Assembly: GCA_000151295.1 (NCBI GenBank)
Contig: GG745362.1
Coordinates: forward strand, 73,116-111,392
DNA from: Allomyces macrogynus ATCC 38327
Taxonomy: Eukaryota > Blastocladiomycota > Blastocladiomycetes > Blastocladiales > Blastocladiaceae
Length of the DNA: 38,277 bases
Direction: 5' to 3'
Position numbers and translations under genes: made by a program. Below the pieces are notes generated by a model. That model did not search any database, was not told the origin of the DNA, and saw only the letters and a program-made list of their open reading frames with translations. Positions 10,019-22,295 of this stretch are shown in pieces; within the stretch, counting starts at the first letter, position 1; every line of letters starts with the position of its first letter.

Positions 10019-11518
10019 TCACAGCTCCATGAGCGCCCCGCGTGACGCCAACCTGGGCCCATCGTCAGTACCGCCAACGCCCCTTGCGGTCACGGCGGCT
10101 GCGGCGCTGGCGCTGTGGGTCGAGAGGGCGGCCGATGGTTCGCCGACGTCCACGCCAGCCGCCGGCGGCGGTGGCGGTGGCGACGCCGCCGCGGAGGGCC
10201 ACGCCCGTGCACTGGCGGCCTCAAGCCGGACATTGGCCATGTGCTCAATCGTGCGCCCGAGCGTTTCGGGACTCGTGGCCTCGTGTAGGTTGTGACGGCG
10301 GCGCTATATACATCCCACCAGTCTCGGCGCGTCAGGTCACGCCCATTCTCTCTCCGCCCGCTGATTCACCACCAACGCAACCAACGTACCAGTCGATCAG
10401 TCTTGCCAATCCCGAGCTGCGGCAACCCACGGTTCAGCCCTTCGAGCAAGACACACGCCTTACACACGCGCTGCGACGACATGTACCCGCACCGCTCGCA
10501 CTCGCCGGCGTCGCGCTGAGCGGGCTTCTCGCCGCGCGTCGGCGTCGTCTTGTCCGATGGAGAGTCCGAGGGCGCGGCAAAGGCCTCGCCCGAGTGGATA
10601 ATGTCGAGGATCGCCGAAGGCCGAATGGCTTCGAGGTCCTTGAGAAACGTGCGCGCGTACCCGCGGTAGGCCTGCGGCGCGTAGATGCACTCGGTGGAAA
10701 AGTAGTCAAGGTTCTTGAAGTAGGCGTACCTGAGGAAATGAACCGGCAAGGGTCAACGAAGAGCACAAGAGGGTGGAGAAGGTGAGGACGGACACGAACA
10801 TGACGATTTCCTTCTCGTAGGTGTACTTGAAGGGCTTGCTGCGCTTGATGGTGCCGTCGTTGTTGTTGAGGATCGCCGTGCACCGCTGCAACCGCGCAAA
10901 GTCACCACGCAAAACTGAGGACAACACCATCGCGTCAGTGTTGCTCGCGGATCGCAACCAGCAGCAGCGTCATTGCAACGTACTGTTCATCAGCACCGTC
11001 TCGGCAATATCGTCGGCATTGTGCCCCGTCACGATATGATCCACGCCCAGCAACACGGCCCCACGATCCAACGCCTGCCGACGAAACACGCCGCAAAATG
11101 TGCAATTATTCTTGAGCCCGACCTGCTTGACAATCTCGTCCATGGTCCATCCGTACAAGTCGCCATACGACACGATTTTCAGCGGCAGCCCGTACTGGAC
11201 CTGATTGCGCTGCACCGTCGCCAACGAATCGTCGCGGTACCCCGTAATCCCTTCATCGACGGACAGCAACACCAGGTCGAGGCCATAGTCGTAGCGCTGG
11301 TTGAGCAGGTGCAAAACGTGCGCGAGCACGGTCGAGTCCTTGCCGCCCGACGCGCCAATGGCGACCTTTTCGCCGCGCGAAAAGAGGTGGTTGTTCGTGA
11401 TGGTTTCGTGGATTTCGGTCTCGAAGGCCAGGTAGAAGCAGGCCTTGCACACGGATTCGCCCGTCTTGGGGCGCTTGAGCGCGGCGCGCGCCGTCGCGCA
11501 TCGCTGGCACGCAGGCAT
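10019..11518 (-). CDS. NCS6: Cytoplasmic tRNA 2-thiolation protein 1 (NCS6/CTU1)
   Basis: Four exons, complement of 10019-10303, 10390-10729, 10800-10914 and 10984-11518, 424 residues. It is the ATP-pyrophosphatase that adenylates wobble U34 of tRNA-Lys/Glu/Gln for 2-thiolation, using sulfur from Urm1, in complex with NCS2/CTU2. Seen: N-terminal zinc motif C4-x2-C7 with C24-x2-C27; PP-loop SGGKDS at 57-62; C139-x2-C142; [41 protein letters not shown]; and the C-terminal [16 protein letters not shown] with GLNRG and LGIGK. The second intron uses donor GTTCGT, which restores the family sequence VMYAYF. Exon 4 adds about 94 residues ([12 protein letters not shown], then Pro/Ala-rich) not found in human CTU1; if the last intron is retained the protein ends RLVRWLRWW. 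It is divergent from the WKF gene across 363 bp. Confidence 0.93.
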
Positions 11519-11881
11519 CGTGGGTTCGGTCGGTTCTTCTTTGTATTGCAGCAGGTGGTCGCGCTGGGATGAGCGGTGTCGGGGCCGAACTTGGATGCGC
11601 GCGGGTGCAACTGCAGAGCGGCAGTGATCGCACGCAAATCACGAATGTCGGTTGCCGTGTCGGCCGAAATATGACCCGGCGCGGCAACGGATCACATGGT
11701 CTCGCACCGACCAGCGCGCAACGTCTCGCACTTCCACGCTGTCAGCTGGCCGACGTGCCCGCCGACCTCACGGCCACGTCGCACCCGCGCGCGAGTCCGT
11801 CCAGCACGACACTCCCCTTGACTTTGCGCATACAAACGTCTCCACCGCCCATCATCCATCCCAGCACGTTTCCGCGCAACC
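11519..11881. promoter_or_regulatory. Divergent promoter region between CTU1 and WKF-domain genes
   Basis: 363 bp between two start codons that point away from each other. No TATA box is evident; the sequence is G/C-rich and both genes are housekeeping types, so a shared bidirectional promoter is plausible. Confidence 0.5.
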
Positions 11882-12716
11882 ATGGCCGACTCTGCACCAA
11901 ACAAGAAGCGATCGCGCGCCGCCTCAGATCAGCCCACTTCGGCCGCCGCAGCGCCGTCCAAGCGGCCGAAAAAGAAGCTCTCGATGCGCGTCAACGCCGC
12001 CTACGCTGAACTCGAGAGCAGGCCCGCCAAGCCCACGCACACGGTCTTCAATGACGACGGCGAGGCCGAGGACGACATGCCCAAACGCCCCGCCAAGCCC
12101 GCCGCAGCCGACGACGCGAATGCCGATGCCGACGCTGATGATGATGCGGGCGACGCGCCGCTGCGCAAGAGGTCCAAGAAGAAGAAGAAGGGCAAGAGCA
12201 TGAAGGGTGCCGCTGTGACGAGGCGCCGTGATCCTGGTAAATCTTGCGCTCGTTCACTCCCATCGCCACCATCCTACTGACATGCTCGCTGGGCCACCTC
12301 CAGATGAAGAGCGCGACACGGCTGTCGCCTACCTGCACGAATGGAAGGCCAACCGCGCCGCTTGGCGGTTCAGCAAGAACAAGCAGGGGTGGTTGCTCAA
12401 GCACCTCTACACGCGCAACAAGATCCCGGATTCGGCGTTTGCGATTGCCGTCGAGTACCTTGAAGACCTGCGCGGGGTTGCGCGCACGCGCGCGTTTGAC
12501 GAGGCCAAGCGGATTGTCGAGAATGACGGCCGCGATCCGCAGAAGGCTGCCGCCGCCGACGCCGCGGCTGACGAGGGCTGCGACGACGAGGGAAAAAAGG
12601 TGGAGAAGGATGACGAGGACGCGGAGGAAGAGCCCAAGGAGGAGGCAGAAGACGACGAGGAGGTGGCCGCATGGCGGCTCGCGCGTGCCGCCGAGCTGAT
12701 GCGGATGCTCGGGTAG
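11882..12716 (+). CDS. WKF-domain nucleolar protein (C7orf50-like)
   Basis: Two exons, 11882-12236 and 12304-12716, intron of 67 bp (donor GTAAAT, acceptor CCAG), 255 residues. The N-terminal half is Lys/Arg- and Asp/Ala-rich with several nuclear-localisation-like clusters (NKKRSR, KRPKKK, RKRSKKKKKGKS). The second exon opens with the WKF domain: AVAYLHEWKANRAAWRFSKN, then QGWLLKHLY, then IPDSAFAIAVEYLEDLRG. A Glu/Asp/Lys-rich acidic tract and a short helix (AAWRLARAAELMRMLG) close the protein. The family is found in nucleoli and is linked to ribosome biogenesis, but its biochemical activity is unknown. Splicing out the intron makes a DPDEERD junction that leads straight into the domain. Confidence 0.88.
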
Positions 12717-12840
12717 ATTGTGCAAGTGAAGGTGTGAAATGAACCTGCATTTTGACAGTCCTTATTATCTGATCGCTGCCATTGCGTTCGAATTCTCGTC
12801 CAAACCGTCTTGATGGCTCAATCCGCTCCACCAGCGCGCC

Positions 12841-12846
12841 AATAAA
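12841..12846 (+). promoter_or_regulatory. Candidate polyadenylation signal AATAAA of the WKF gene
   Basis: AATAAA on the plus strand 125 bp after the WKF stop codon, in the 233-bp tail-to-tail gap with the cyclase gene. Confidence 0.45.
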
Positions 12847-12949
12847 TACAGTCTTGCCATACACACAACGCCGCGAGGTCCCCCACCCTCTCTTCCCCCC
12901 AAGTCCGCCCATCGATGCCATCTCCAGTCCTCACCAAGTTCCTCCCCCG

Positions 12950-15900
12950 CTAGACCGGTGCTCCTGGCATCGACGACGCCGATATCCCCGCCACCGTCAA
13001 CGACTGCCCATAGACGGGCGTGCCGCGATTACTTCTCAGGTACCCCGGCCGCGCAATCTCGGGCGGCGCCGATCTCGAACTAAACCGGGTGGTCGGCAAT
13101 GCCGCGACCGCGCCCGCCACTGGCGCACTCGATCCCTGAGCCCCTCCGGCCGCTGCTGATCCGGGCGCTGGCTCTGTCGCGAGTGCAACGACAAACGGCG
13201 CGATCCCCCTCGCCGCGTCCGCGTACCGCTTGGCCTTGGCTGTCAGCACCGCGACGAGCCACGGAGTCACGCCTGCGGCCGTAAACGACGTGGCTCTCGC
13301 CGTCGCATTCGGCGTGCGCGCTGTCCGCGGCGCAGCGGCGGTCGCTTCCGCCAAGACCGCGGGCGACGACGTCGTCCAGTTGATAATCGGAGCAGCCATG
13401 GGCTTCGCTGCGGTCGCCGTCGCATTCGCCACGACCTTGTCCCACATCGCACACGCCGGGAGAACCCGCCCGGCAAGAACCAAGTCGAGTCCCGTCGCAA
13501 ATGCCGCGAGCCACTGCGCCCAGGCCACGGTCCCAAACGCGCGTTTCACCGCCTGTGTGATCGCGCGCAAGAGTTTGCTGAGCAGGGTACGTGGCGCGAG
13601 AAGCGGGAGCGAGTCCGACTCATACGCAGTCGCGACGAGATGAATGAGCCCGGCGATCGCGACCAGGCACGAGTAGTCGTTGGTCGTGAGTGTCGGGAGC
13701 ATTGCGAGCAGGGCCGACATTGGGTCGCTCAGTGCCACGGTCGCCGACCGTGCCGCCGCGGCCGCATCGCTCACGATTTCCTGGTGACTTGTGGGCAGGT
13801 TTGCCGGCGTCGCTGCAAACGTGGCGGCGGCAGCGGCAGTGGCGGCAGCAACAGCTGCCGTGGCCACGGCCGAGGGGTTGCTGGATGCGGCGGTCGCGCC
13901 CGCGGGGACGCTGAGACTCGTGCCGTTGGCCACGAACCCAGACCCACCGCCGTTGGTGCGCGAGACTTGCCGCGTGCGCCAGTACCCGGACTCGAGCGCG
14001 ATCCAGGCCATGAGCACGTGCGCCATGCGCGTGCGCAGCGCACCGGGTTCCGCGTTCATGTGCAGCGCGCGTTGGCGGAGCTCGTGAACGTGAAGAGCGA
14101 ATGGCGGGTCGATTTGGATCAGCTTGGAGCCCTTAAGCGTCACGTCTATCATCAATCACGCCAGCGAGTCGTCAGCGAGGGCCACCATGGTGCCAACGGG
14201 ACGTCAATGAACGAACCAAACAGGAAAATGACGGCGAGCGCAAAGAACCGTCCCTCCCACGACCGATCCTTGCACTTTGTCCACATATCGCTCGCATTCG
14301 CCTTGCACTCCGTGTGATTCCCGAGCAGCAAGTCCATGAGCAAGTGCAATTTCCGCGCGGCAATCGTTGCCGCCAAATTGCACTCATTGCCCATCTTGAC
14401 GACATGCAAACACTGGTTCCGCGCTGCCTCAATCTGCCCGAGCAAGAACCCGACTGCTGCCGCACTCGCATGAATCAGACACTGGTCCTCGAGCGACATG
14501 ACGGGCCCATGTTCCGGCGGCGCCCCCGAGAACGTGGCCAAGCCAATACTCGACCGGTGCCCGATCCCGTGCGCGACCAGTAACGGCGTCGGTGCCGGGA
14601 TCGCCGCCACTGTCGTGCCCTCGGTCAACGGCCGCGGCCCACCGCTCAATTTCCGGCCCGGGTTATTCGGATCAGCGATCGCCATGGCGCCGGGCCCACT
14701 CGCTTTGCGCTGCGACCCGACCGAGGCGATCGACCCGGTCCGTGCAATCGTGTGCGCGTCCGATGATGCCACGGGCGCCGTGAGCGCCGCGTGCCGCGCG
14801 ACCGCCCACTGAATGAACTTGACTGACTTTCTGCGGTTATGCTTGGTCGCGTACGTCGTGTACCCCGCGAGCGCCACGAGTGTCGCGGTTGTAGGGTCGG
14901 CAGGCATCGCGCGCGAGCTCAGATTGGCCGCACGCCACATCATGTATCTCCACTTGCGCAGCTGGTCGGTGCCCCAATACAGTTCTGCGAGCGACATGAA
15001 GACGGACCGCACGCGGAACAGCTGGTCGAGGTCCGAGTCGGGCGGCGGTTTCCCGGAGACCTGCTTGTGCCCGGCGCCGCCGGCCACTTGGATCAGGGCG
15101 GGCGCGGTGGGTGGCTGCAGCCGCAGGTACTCGATCCACGCCGACCATTCTTGCGCGAGGTACCGTTCCGGCAGCGGGTATCCGAGCAGCGCAAGCGCCG
15201 TTTTCAGCGACGCTTCCGCAAGGACGGTCTGCCGCGTCGCCAGGTAGGCGTCGCCGAGTTCCTTGTGCCACCGCGCCTGGTCGAAATTCGTGTAGACGCG
15301 GTCGACGTCTGGAATCACGATCCGGCCCGTGCTGTCGTCCTTAGTCAGCATCTCGCACTTGGCCATGGTCGTGATCAGTGCGTGCAGGTCCTCGTAGTGC
15401 CGAATCACTTCCTGCACGGCGTGCGCGGCAAACTTCAAGTGCGCGACTTGCTCGAGGTAGACGAGTTTCTTTTCGAGCATGCCGTCGACCTTCGAGTAGT
15501 GGTCAAACACCTTGAGTACCAAATGGATCGACGACGCCGGAATCCCTGCGGCCGTGCCGCCCTGCAGCGCCGAGGAATGGTGCCCTCCCGTCCCCGTGGC
15601 CGACGCCGCGTTCGTACTCGCGAGCAGCTGGGTCTCAAAGAACCGTGCGAAATTGAGATGCAGCGTCTGCCGCTGCGACGCGAGCATTGTCGAGTAAATA
15701 CTGTCGCGAATCACGGCGTTCTTGAACGAAATCATGGCATTCGGCATGACCGTGGTCGGGATCACCAGGAACCCGTACTTGTCCTGCGCGTGAATGTCGC
15801 CGACCATCGTCTCCGTTTCGGCGAGCCGGCTCGCCGACTCCATGGCGGGTTTCGGCGGGAGCGGCACGGGTGCCGGCGCAGTCGACGCGGCTGGCATGTG

Positions 15901-18900
15901 CGACGGCGACGGCGAAAGCCCGGCTTTCGGCGTGGTCGTCTTGGCGTCCATAACGTGCTCCCACTCGACAAAGTCGAGCACGTCCTGCACCATGAAATGC
16001 TGCCCGAGCACCGACGCAATCTTGAGAAACAGCTGGTACATGGGGTCGAGCCGATCGAATTGCGAGACAATGATCGAGTGCAAGTCCGACCCGGGCACAA
16101 TGTGGTCGAGCTTGTACATTGGGTTCAGCGACAGCACGCCCGTCTTGGAAACGTCGTAGCATTTCTTGTCGCGCAGCGTCATGATCAAGGCGCTCACAAA
16201 CAGCGGGTTGCCGCCGGAAATCTCGTGCATCTTGCCGACGAGTCGCTGGTCGACGGCCGTGATCATGCGCGGCGAGTTAACTGGAGCAGCAGACGGCACT
16301 TGCAACCCATTCGCGTTCGTCGCCGAGGTCGTCGTCGACGTCTCGCCCGGATCCGACGCGACCGTTGTCGTTCCGTGATGCCCGTTATGCGGCAGCATCC
16401 CCGACGGCGAACTGCGCGTCCCAAGTAGCCGGTTCAGCGTGAGCACCATAAACTGCGCCATTTCCGGGATCGTGAACCCGCCGAGTCTGATCGTCGTCGC
16501 ATTCGCCTGCAACGACGTGAAAAACGCGACATCGGCCTCGGACAAGTGCTTGACGGTTCTCGTGAGCAGCACAAACACGGCGCGCGGACACGCCTCCATC
16601 AATTCGCGCGTGACTTCCCACGACGGCCGGTCGAGGAAGTGCACGTCCGAGAGCAAGACCATGACGCGCGTGCGGTCCGTGACGTAGTTGATGAGTTGGG
16701 CCAACGTATTCGCCAGCTCAAACGGGCTTGACCCGCCAGTATTCACGGACTCGACCGCCGTCGACATGGACGTGTCGGCACCAGACTGCACTTCGTCCGG
16801 GAACACGGTCGCCAAGAAATGCACGCATTTCGCTTGCGTGAGTCCGCGACTTTGCAGCATCGCACGCGCCGCTTCCTGGAACCACTCGGACGCGCCGGCG
16901 ATCGCCGGACCAATTTCGAGCCGAGAACCCGAGTGTCTGTCCTCGGTGTTGTGCGGAGGCGGGCGGGCCGGGGAACCGAGCGATCCGTGCGACGTCGAAA
17001 CGGCCGCGGGGCGGCGGAACGACTCAATCGACGAGTGCAAGGCCCAAATGCTCTGCTTGGCGCAATCGAGGAGGTCGCGCGTCGACGAGGCGCCGAGGGG
17101 CGGGACGCTGCTGGACGGTACAAATCGGCCGGAGTTGTTGAGCTGCGAGGCCGTATTGATGAGCAGTTGCACGAGGTCGCGCACAATGCCGCGGTACGGG
17201 AAGTAGGGCGTCGCTTGCTCCGATTCAACGCAGGGGGCGACGCTACGTTCAGGGTCGAAATGTCACCACACCGCAACGAGCACTTGGACACCGGCCGATG
17301 CAGAAGAGAAGACCGCCGTACCAAATGTTGTAGTCGCGCTTGACGGCCTCGCGCTGAATCATGGTCCCGAACGTCGAAACGCCGATCCCGCTCTCGCCCT
17401 CGACAACCAACGAGCAGTTCGTCGCACCGTCCACATGTCGGTCGAGCATCCCGACGACGATCCCCAACTCCTTGATACGCCCAATCAGCATAGTGTTGTC
17501 TTCGAGCCCGCTCCCATCCAGGGCAATAACGTTGCCCGACGGCGCGCGCGTGCGACATCTCACATTGATGCTGTCCTCGGCATTCGCAGCCTCGCCCATG
17601 GCAGCGCCGCCGGCCGACGAGTCGGGTGAGACGGGCGACGCGCGGTGTCGGACGGGCTGGTAAACGTTGATCGGGTTGGCCTTGCCCTTGACGACGGCCT
17701 GACCGAGATCAACAAAGTCGAATTCGCGCATGCACAGCACGTAGGTGCGCTCGTCGCACACGAGCGAGTTTTTGGCCGCAGGCAGGCCCATGAGCCGCGC
17801 AGCCATGTTAATCGAGTCGCCCATCTACGCTCGTCGAGCATGCCCATTGTCAGTGAGTTAATCGGCTGCCGCGCATCAAAAGTTGAACCGTACCAGCGCA
17901 TACTCGGTGCGCAGCGAATTGCCCACACCGCCAATCGAGACGACGCCCGTCGACACGCCGACCGAAAACTTTTCAAACAATTTGCGAAACTCGACAACAA
18001 TCTCCATGGCCGCACGCAATCCAAGCACCGCATCGTCCTTGTGCGCGAGCGGCGGAAGTCCGAAAAACGCCAAGATCACGGCACCCTTGTCGTCGACATG
18101 AAACTGGCGCAGAATCCCCTCGTGCCGTTTCAGCGCGACCTGTACCTCGGTCATGGCCCCCTGGCAACGTGCGAGCGCGTCCTTGAGTGCGACTTTCGCG
18201 TCGGCCTCGAGCCGTTTCAGGACCTGCCTTGACGCGGCCAACGCCGTGGACGCATCGGCATACTGCGTCTCGAGGTCGTGAATCGTGCTTTCCATTTCGG
18301 CCACGACATCAGGCGTCGCCTGCGGCGCGACCTGCGTGTCGCGCGCGGCCAAGATATCACGTCGGATCTGGACGAGGTTCTCTTCCTGTTCCTTGATGAA
18401 CCCTTCCTGCTCCTTGATCGCGTCCTCGACGGCCTCGACGGGCGCAAACGACAGCGACCCGATCTTGATGAACACGGTCGTGACTTGCCGCAACTCGTTG
18501 AGCGACATCAAGTGCGCAACGCCTTGGTTCAGCTGGAACGGGCTCGCGGTCTGCAAATCGTTGGCGAGCTTGAACAGTGCCGACTGGTTGATGTACTGCC
18601 GGTACCCGTCGATCCCCTCGGGCCTCGGGTCACCCGCGAGCTGCACGTCCCAGAGGTCCATGAACCCGTTGTTCTCGTTGGCTTCGCCGGGCGGCAAAAT
18701 GTAGTTTATGGCCGATGGTTCGAGACCGTTGACAATGTAGCACTTCTTGGTGTCGTAGGACTCGAGGTGCACGCGGCCGAGATTCACGCAGAGCTTGAAC
18801 CACTCGAAGGCCTTCTTGGAGAGCGCGACTTGCCCGGGTTTGGCCAGGTCGAGCACGATTGCGAGCTGTTCCATGGCGTCGCCCACGACAAAGTGCTCCC

Positions 18901-20887
18901 ACCGGCCCGGGTCGCCGCCGACGTGAATGTCGTAGATCTTGCCGGCGCCTAGGTGCCCAAATCCGTCGTGGTCGGTCAAATTCACTCTCCACCCACTCTC
19001 GCGCACGGCAGTCAACCGAGACAAAACGGACCGATCCCCAAATGAATCTTGAGCTCGCGCTCCTCAAACATCGCGACCCCGCCATTTGCCGACCGCGTGA
19101 CGCCCGACGTGATGCTGCCATCCAAGATCACGGCCCCACCGCCGGTGCCCGGCATCGGGATCTTGACCTTGTAATTCTTGAGTTTGCCGAGCAAATCAAA
19201 GCAGCATTCGGCGGCCTGTACGACGAGCCGCCCACGGCGCTGCAAGAGCGCGCGGTCGAGACATTCCTGCACCTTTTCCGGGTCCCAATTCGGATGCTGC
19301 CGACGAATCGTGGCCTCGCCGTCCTCAAGCCACGCGGCCGAGGGTTCCGTGTGCTTCCAGTAGAAGATGACGGCGTCGCCGACAAACTTGACAATGTCGC
19401 CGCCGTGCACGGATATGATTTGGATAATCTACAAACCGAACCTTGCGGTCAATCCTCTGCACTTGTCACCTTCACGTCAACGGGGCGGTGCGTACCTTGT
19501 CGAGGAAATCTTTCATGATATTCGCCATCAACTCCGTCCCTTCGGCACCACGGTCGGCCAACGCCGACGTCAGCGACGAGTACCCACTCACGTCGCACAT
19601 GACGACGGCGCCCCACCCTTCAAGTGCCACGGGACTCATTTGCTTGACGACATCGTGCGCGGCTGCGGCCGCCGCCGCCGCCGCAGCGGTACTAGCCGAC
19701 GTGCTGGTGCGTACGCTCGCGAGCGCCGACGACGGGTACATGGTGCTGACTGGCCGCGTGCCTAGCATCACAACACCGCCGTCAGTTTCTCGTTCAGGAA
19801 GTTGCAAAGTCCACGCATATAACGTACCCGGAGCGCCCGCCACCACCGACCGGCGTCGCGGCGGCTTCTCCACCGCCTGCGCCGCATGCGCCGCCGCAGC
19901 CGCCGCCGCCTGCGACTGCGCAAGCGTTTCCTGCGACCCGATCATCCCGCCATCCTCGCCATCCTCATGCAATCCATTCTCGTCCGCCTCCTGTGTGACT
20001 GGCGGCAGCGACGGGCTCCGCGCCATCCCGCCGCCACCATTCGCGACCGCCGCGGCAGCAATCGCCAACGGCGGCCCACCGCGTGCGACGAGTTGGTCGA
20101 CGTAGTCGCGAATATGCTTGGAGACGAAATTCGGGACAAGTTTATCGAATGGAGACCCTTTGGCGCCGGCCGCAGCAGCGGCCGCGGCGAGGGCGGCTGA
20201 GGGACCGAACGGGCGCGGTACTGCAGCTGCAGTCACTCCCGTGGGCGAGGCAACGGTGGATGTCGGGCACGATGGTAACGGCGGGAGCGGGTCGTCGATG
20301 GGTATAACGGCGAGCGGTTTCACGGAACCCGTGCCGGAGCCGGTACTCGACTGCGACTCGCGGCGCGGGCGTAAATTGGCCGACCGGAGCAGACTGAACC
20401 GGCGGCCGGGCGGCGGCGGCGGCATGGGCCCGTTACTGGCGATCCCGCCAGCGGACGAGAACGAGGCCGAAGTCGCGGCAGAGGTCATGGACGCCATACT
20501 GCGCGCGGAGAGGGCGCCGGTGAGCGCATTCGGTGGGGAGCCGAGAAGTTGCGTCGATGCGGGAGTGCCGGCAAGCGAATCGCGTGCGGAGACGGGTGCA
20601 GAAGGGCCGAGAACGTCGTCGAGCGGAGGGATGGGCGGGAGCGCCGAGGGCGCGCCATCCCCGTCGTCTTCAATGAAATCGCCGTCGGGTTCCGAGAGCG
20701 GGGTCGCGGGTAACGAGTCGGCGTCGCGGAGAGCAGCGGGCGGCGGCGCCAGCGCCGCTGCGGCGGCATCGGCGCCAGTGGATGGCATGGCGGACGAGGG
20801 TGCGGGTGCGAGTGCGGGTGTGGCCGGCGCCTGCGCCGGCGCGGTCAGCGGGTCTAGCATGGCCGGGTCGTGCGCGCAATCATTCAT
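12950..20887 (-). CDS. Soluble-type (ADCY10-like) adenylyl cyclase with tandem cyclase domains, AAA/NTPase and helical-repeat C-terminus
   Basis: Six exons, complement of 12950-14145, 14217-17242, 17292-17824, 17894-18948, 19032-19428 and 19496-20887; phases agree, giving 2,532 residues. It should make cAMP from ATP. Residues 1-420 are Ala/Pro/Ser-rich and disordered. Cyclase domain 1 starts near 425: VVMCDVSGYSS (metal Asp432) and VKFVGDAVIFYW (metal Asp482, Lys478). Cyclase domain 2 starts near 750: VFIKIGS, FHVDDKGAVILAFFGLPP, TGVVSIGGVG and GDSINMAARLM (catalytic Asn954 and Arg958). A coiled coil of about 105 residues (768-872) interrupts domain 2. An NTPase region follows with GESGIGVST at 1091 (Walker A Lys replaced by Val1097) and VLLSDVHFLD as Walker B, then about 1,200 residues of helical, TPR-like sequence. 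Human sAC Arg176 aligns with Ala626. The fifth intron uses donor GTTCGT. An in-frame ATG at 21061 is a less likely start. Confidence 0.9.
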
Positions 20888-22295
20888 GCGCAGGCAGGCG
20901 AGGGTCAAAGTGCGGCGTCGGATCGAGAGCTTGGAAATGGTGCACGCCGTTGAAGATGCTACTGCTGCTACAAGTCGTTGAGCAGCAGATCGGCTTGGGG
21001 CATCCAGAGCGTGGTTGGCGCGACAGCGTGGTAACGGCCAAGAGCACGGTGTACAGCTCAACTTTGCGCCAAACTGGGCACACGCCGCCGCGCCCCTGGA
21101 TATATGCTGATACAGCGGCAGCGACCTGAATGCTGCAAGTTAGCGGGCGACGGCGTGGTGTGGAAGGCGTGGAGCACGAGCAAAAACAGTGGACCTCGAC
21201 AGCCCCGTGCACCCGTGGCGGGGCTGCAGCGGGGTGCCCAGTTGTTTCGGACAAGCAGATGTTGGTGGAATGATGCCCGTCCAGCGCCCATCCAGCCGCC
21301 AACTGGCCAACCACTCGTCCGCGCGAGAGCCAGCTGTGGTGGACGCCACGCATAGTTATCAGCAGCGCACCACAACGGGCCGGCCGGCCCGTTCTGCGGA
21401 TCGCAACTGGTTCAAAATCCGCGCCAGCGCTGGCCGAGGACCCGAAACGGGAACCCACCAATATCTCCGGCCCACTTGATCCCATTGTGGCGTCGGCGGG
21501 TGGACAGTGTGCACGCGCGCGATGCCATCTTGCCAGCGCGGCCGATCCGGGACGATCACGGCCAGTCTTGCAAAGCTGCCGCGTACCTGCCAGCTCTGTT
21601 TTCCCGCGTCAGCAGGATCCCTCGCTTTGTCGGTGACCGGGCAGCCTGGCGCCTCGCCGGGAGGAACGGTCGGGTTGCTTGCCACGGCATGGCGACTCAG
21701 CGCCCTCGCATTCTTGTCACTGAGCTGAATAGATAACGCAGCTACGGCCGGAGCCGATCCTGGCCAAACATCGTTTGAAGGCCGACAGAGACACAGAGAG
21801 ACTGGCAAGACTTGTACGCGATCTCGTGATTTGTGCACGAGCGGCCGGCCCGCAAAGCCGGTTTGGGGAGGACATTGTGGCGAGTCTGTCGCCACCAGGA
21901 AGGATGCCAAGTGGGGATGCCACGGAAGAAGCGACTCCCAACCGCGACACCCACCTGCGCTGGCGATCGCACCATTCCGGATATGTGCCGTTCCTTGGCC
22001 ATGCTGCCCGCTTTCCTCGTTCACATGGCTGAGCACACAAGCCGATGCTGGCCGAGTCCTTTCCTGCAAGAGAGAAGGGACAGAGAGGGCAGCGCGGACC
22101 GACCGGCACTGAATACTTCAATATCTGCTCCTGCTCTTGGTAGTACTCACTTCCCGTCCATTGCGCCCCTGCTTGCGACGCACCCTCCAAAGACCCGGCA
22201 TCAATATCGATCAACAGCTCTCAACCTCGCCAAGCTGCTGCCCAGTTGCCCGACAGCGACACGACGACACCACACGCCCCTCTTATCAAACCACC
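20888..22295. other. Intergenic region between cyclase and ATP-grasp pseudogene
   Basis: About 1.4 kb between divergent genes. A TATATC-like string on the minus strand (21099-21106) is about 210 bp before the cyclase start and could be its TATA element. A 236-codon frame at 21359-22069 (minus) has no motif and coding-unlike composition. No RNA gene found; a B-box-like GGTTCAAAATCC near 21409 has no tRNA fold around it. Confidence 0.5.

Noticed and set aside
14839..16428. 529-codon plus-strand frame
   Set aside because: Antisense shadow of the cyclase gene; His/Arg-rich composition is what the reverse frame of this GC-rich gene gives.
21405..21425. Possible tRNA B box GGTTCAAAATCC
   Set aside because: One base too long for the consensus, and no T stem, acceptor stem or A box can be formed around it.
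21359..22069. 236-codon minus-strand frame
   Set aside because: No domain, no promoter, mixed composition; two further overlapping frames look equally good.
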